A DNA stretch of 64,000 bases from Streptomyces sp. Tu6071. GTDB lineage: Bacteria > Actinomycetota > Actinomycetes > Streptomycetales > Streptomycetaceae. Both the position numbers and the translations under genes were made by a program. This document shows, in pieces, positions 61,526 to 64,000 of the stretch (positions are counted from its first letter, which is position 1; each line of letters starts with the position of its first letter). Location: the NCBI RefSeq assembly GCF_000213055.1, contig NZ_CM001165.1, positions 3,618,945 through 3,682,944 of the forward strand, read 5' to 3'. The notes under the pieces were generated by a model. The model made no database searches and was not told the DNA's origin. It saw nothing but the letters and a program-made list of their open reading frames with translations.

Positions 61526-62134
61526 CTACGACGGCCATGCCCTCATGGCCAGCTCCGCCACCTCTTCCAGGGCCTCCCGGCCCGCGCCTCCCGCCGCCTG
61601 CACCGCGATGCCGTTCGCCACGGTCATGAGGTAGCGGGCGAGAGTCCCGGGGTCGGCCGTGGGCGGCAGGTCGCCCGCCCCGGCCGCCTGCCGGAAGCGG
61701 TCGCGGAGGAGAGTCACGCCGTCCTCGCGCCACGCGGCCAGGGCCTCGCGGGCCGGGCGGCCGGGCTCGCCCGTGGCCAGGGCGCCCTGCACGCCGAGGC
61801 AGCCCGCCGGGCGGCCGGGGCTCGTCGTGGCCCCCACCGCCCCGGCGAGGAACGCCTCGGCGACCTCCCGCGCCGTCGTCTCACCCACGGCGCGCGCCGC
61901 GTACGAGGCCGGGCCCCGCGTGTAGCGCTCCAGGGCCTTGCGGAACAGCGCCTCCTTGTTGCCGAAGGCCGCGTACATGCTCGTGCGGGTGATACCCATC
62001 GCCTCGGTGAGGTCGCTGAGGCCCGCGCCCTCGTAGCCCTTCTCCCAGAAGACCCGCATGGCGCGTTCGAGCGCCTCCTCGGCGTCGAAGCCCCGGGGGC
62101 GGCCGAGAGGGGCCTTCGCTCGCGTCTTCTCCAT
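61526..62134 (-). CDS. TetR-family transcriptional regulator
   Basis: The 202-residue protein has RPRGFDAEEALERAMRVFWE, GAGLSDLTEAMGITRTSMYAAFGNKEAL (HTH) and a TetR_C-type regulatory domain. ATG 62134 is the start. It is divergent from an SDR gene with a perfect palindrome between them. Confidence 0.93.
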   Translation of the reverse strand: MEKTRAKAPLGRPRGFDAEEALERAMRVFWEKGYEGAGLSDLTEAMGITRTSMYAAFGNKEALFRKALERYTRGPASYAARAVGETTAREVAEAFLAGAVGATTSPGRPAGCLGVQGALATGEPGRPAREALAAWREDGVTLLRDRFRQAAGAGDLPPTADPGTLARYLMTVANGIAVQAAGGAGREALEEVAELAMRAWPS

Positions 62135-62211
62135 GTCCCCGAGCCTAGCCCCGGACCCCGCGCATTGCGAACCGGTCGGTACAGATGTGTTACGGTCCCC
62201 CTCGGCACGCA

Positions 62212-62233
62212 TTCAGTACCGATCGGTACTGAA
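62212..62233. promoter_or_regulatory. Perfect 22-bp operator palindrome
   Basis: The palindrome is centred on ACCGATCGGT (62218-62227) and extends to TTCAG/CTGAA ends. A related half-site, ACCGGTCGGTAC, lies at 62171-62182. It sits just upstream of the SDR gene and matches the style of TetR operators; binding by the divergent regulator is inferred. Confidence 0.75.
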
Positions 62234-62253
62234 AAATGAGGAGGTCATCGGTG

Positions 62254-63018
62254 ATGAGCACGGAAGCGGGACAGCTCGCGGGCAAGACCGCCCTGGTCAC
62301 GGGCGGCAGCACGGGAATCGGCTTCGCGAGCGCCAAGCGGCTCGCGGAGGAGGGCGCGCACGTCTTCGTCACCGGGCGGCGCGAGGCCGCGCTCGACGAG
62401 GCCGTGGCGGCGATCGGGCCCGCGCGGGCCACGGCGGTGGTCGGCGACGTGTCCCGCGCCGCCGATGTCGACCGGCTCTACGCGGCGGTGCGCGCGCGGG
62501 GCCGGGGGCTCGACGTCGTCTTCGCGAACGCGGGCACGGGGGCGTTCGCGACGCTGGAGGAGACGACCGGGGAACACCTCGACGCGATCTTCGGCACCAA
62601 CGTGCGCGGCACCGTGCTCACCGTGCGGGGCGCGCTCCCGCTCCTCAACGACGGGGCCTCGGTGATCCTCAACTCCTCGGTGCGGGCCGACGACGGCGTC
62701 CCGGCCTTCGGCGCGTACGCGGCGTCCAAGGCGGCTCTCCGCTCCTTCGCGCGGACGTGGGCCAACGAGCTGAAGGGGCGCGGCGTCCGCGTCAACGCCG
62801 TCTCGCCCGGCACGATCGACACGCCGGGCCTCGACGCGGTCGCCGCGGGGGACGCCGATCCGGCCGCGGTGCGGGCGCGGTTCGCCGGGGCGACGCCGCT
62901 CGGCCGGATCGGACGGCCCGAGGAGGTCGCGGACGCGGTCGTCTTCCTCGCCTCGGCGCGGAGCAGCTTCGTGCTCGGGGCGAACCTGTACGTGGACGGG
63001 GGCGAGAACCAGGTGTGA
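62254..63018 (+). CDS. Short-chain dehydrogenase/reductase
   Basis: The 254-residue protein has the cofactor loop TGGSTGIG (16-23), NAG at 92-94, and the catalytic Ser142, Tyr155 and Lys159 (YAASK). ATG 62254 follows GAGGAGG; GTG 62251 is an alternative start. It is likely repressed by the divergent TetR protein. Substrate unknown. Confidence 0.94.
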   Translation: MSTEAGQLAGKTALVTGGSTGIGFASAKRLAEEGAHVFVTGRREAALDEAVAAIGPARATAVVGDVSRAADVDRLYAAVRARGRGLDVVFANAGTGAFATLEETTGEHLDAIFGTNVRGTVLTVRGALPLLNDGASVILNSSVRADDGVPAFGAYAASKAALRSFARTWANELKGRGVRVNAVSPGTIDTPGLDAVAAGDADPAAVRARFAGATPLGRIGRPEEVADAVVFLASARSSFVLGANLYVDGGENQV

Positions 63019-63038
63019 GGAGGCAGGTGTGAAGTGCG

Positions 63039-64000
63039 CTACTCACTAAGGTCGTTGACCAGCACCGCCGCCCCGTCGAAGCGGCCCGCCTTGAGGTCGG
63101 CGAGGGCTTCGGGGGCGCGGGACATGGGGTACGGGTGGACGGTCGAGCGCACGTCGTACAGCTCGGCGAGGCGCAGGAACTCCCGCCCGTTGGCACGGGT
63201 GTTGGAGGTGACGCTGCGCAACTCCTTCTCGTAGAACAGCTCGTGCTCGTAGTCGAGCGGTGGCGTGTCGCTGAGGTGGATGCCCGCGACGGCGAGGACG
63301 CCGCCGCGGTCGAGGGCGCGGAGCGCCGTGGGGACGAGGTCGCCGACCGGGGCGAAGAGGATCGCGCCGTCCAGCGGTTCGGCGGGGGCGTCGTGGGCGC
63401 CGCCGACCGACACGGCGCCGAGTTCCCGCGCGAGCGCCTGCGCGGCCTCGCCGCGCGTGAGGACGTGGACGCGGGCGCCCTGGGCACGGGCGAGCTGGGC
63501 GCACAGGTGGGCGCTGCCCCCGTACCCGTACAGCCCGAGGCGCCCGCCCTCGGGCAGGTCCGTGCGCAGCAGCGCGCGGTAGCCGATGATGCCGGCGCAC
63601 AGGAGCGGCGAGAGCGCGGCGTCCTCGACGGCGGTGGGCAGGCGGTACGCGAAGTCGGCGGGCACGGTCGTGTACTCGGCGTAACCGCCGTCCGCGTCCC
63701 AGCCGGTGTACCGGGAGGCCGGGCACAGGTTCTCCGCCCGGCGACGGCAGTAGCGGCACGTACCGTCCGTGGAGCGCAGCCAGGCGACCCCGACGCGCTC
63801 GCCGACCTCGAAGCCCGAGACCTCCGCCCCGAGCGCGGCGACGTCCCCGACGACCTCGTGGCCAGGGGTGACGTGCTCCTTGTGCGGCGGAAGATCCCCC
63901 TCGGCGACGTGCAGATCGGTGCGGCAGACCCCGCACGTGCGGACATGCACGAGGAGTTCGGCGGGGGCGGGGCTGGGAACGGGCTTCTCGACGAGCCGCA
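63039..64000 (-). CDS. Zinc-type alcohol dehydrogenase (5' end outside window)
   Basis: The visible 320 residues include [19 protein letters not shown], the catalytic zinc region [17 protein letters not shown] and GHEVVG, structural zinc cysteines ([13 protein letters not shown]), and a Rossmann motif [14 protein letters not shown]. The gene runs past the right edge; the start is missing. It belongs to the zinc-binding alcohol dehydrogenase family that acts on formaldehyde- or cinnamyl-type alcohols. Confidence 0.9.
   Translation of the reverse strand, partial: RLVEKPVPSPAPAELLVHVRTCGVCRTDLHVAEGDLPPHKEHVTPGHEVVGDVAALGAEVSGFEVGERVGVAWLRSTDGTCRYCRRRAENLCPASRYTGWDADGGYAEYTTVPADFAYRLPTAVEDAALSPLLCAGIIGYRALLRTDLPEGGRLGLYGYGGSAHLCAQLARAQGARVHVLTRGEAAQALARELGAVSVGGAHDAPAEPLDGAILFAPVGDLVPTALRALDRGGVLAVAGIHLSDTPPLDYEHELFYEKELRSVTSNTRANGREFLRLAELYDVRSTVHPYPMSRAPEALADLKAGRFDGAAVLVNDLSE

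Noticed and set aside
1..64000. Frequent TACGGGG / CCCCGTA words
   Set aside because: They occur on both strands in coding and non-coding DNA and look like a general composition effect; I could not count or test bias.

Overview
The window is 64 kb of very GC-rich DNA (GC in nearly every third codon position, many GTG starts). The gene content points to a Streptomyces or close relative: Lsr2, a chaplin, an XRE/DUF5753 plus DUF397 regulatory locus, a mycothiol-type isomerase, an F420-type DDN-family protein, SpoIIE-type PP2C phosphatases and a DmdR/IdeR-type iron box. The purSQL, purC, purD, dnaX and small SRP RNA block, together with two parS-like palindromes, suggests a core-chromosome position, probably not far from oriC. 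I see no transposase, integrase, phage genes or CRISPR array.

Layout. 1-7.4 kb: the 3' end of an AfsR/SARP-like regulator, a sterol-carrier/MDMPI protein, a DUF3159 membrane protein coupled to an O-methyltransferase, a decayed methyltransferase gene, and a divergent TetR/MFS exporter pair. 7.4-11.4 kb: the coupled purS-purQ-purL operon, then lsr2. 11.7-16.5 kb: tRNA-Gly(TCC) and tRNA-Gly(GCC), an ABC exporter with a NarL-type two-component system, a second tRNA-Gly(GCC) copy, then two nested ParB-site-like palindromes. 16.5-25.7 kb: purC, a dimethylformamidase-beta-like protein, a large membrane protein, purD, dnaX (broken by a -1 shift inside an internal repeat), the SRP RNA and tRNA-Ser(GGA). 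25.7-31.8 kb: signalling genes (PP2C phosphatase with ATPase domain, DUF4232 lipoprotein, Ser/Thr kinase, ECF sigma factor). 31.8-37.9 kb: MarR/oxidoreductase pair, CGNR/EamA pair, an iron box before small genes, Uma2 nuclease, DDN-like protein and a membrane acyltransferase. 38.2-44.2 kb: two coupled CNNM/CorC proteins, a zinc alcohol dehydrogenase, a second PP2C phosphatase and a small membrane protein. 44.2-52.4 kb: surface and stress genes (prealbumin-fold surface protein, chaplin, GlxA-type regulator, GNAT, thioredoxin-reductase-like enzyme, NLP/NPP1 secreted protein). 52.4-64 kb: NfeD-like plus SPFH pair, hydrolase, DUF397/XRE locus, glycosyltransferase, FAD monooxygenase/TetR pair, P-loop kinase, TetR/SDR pair and a truncated alcohol dehydrogenase at the right edge.

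Working together: purS/Q/L, purC and purD supply five polypeptides of de novo purine synthesis (FGAM synthase, SAICAR synthase, GAR synthetase). The ABC/TCS cassette looks self-contained, with a 16-bp palindrome in front of it. Several divergent regulator/enzyme pairs carry palindromic operators in the shared spacer. The most notable features are the paired palindromes at 16.46-16.54 kb, the split dnaX, the iron box before an unrecognised small ORF, the ATGA-linked mini-ORF between the two CNNM genes, and a set of unrelated intergenic minisatellites. No clearly new multi-gene system could be established from sequence alone.
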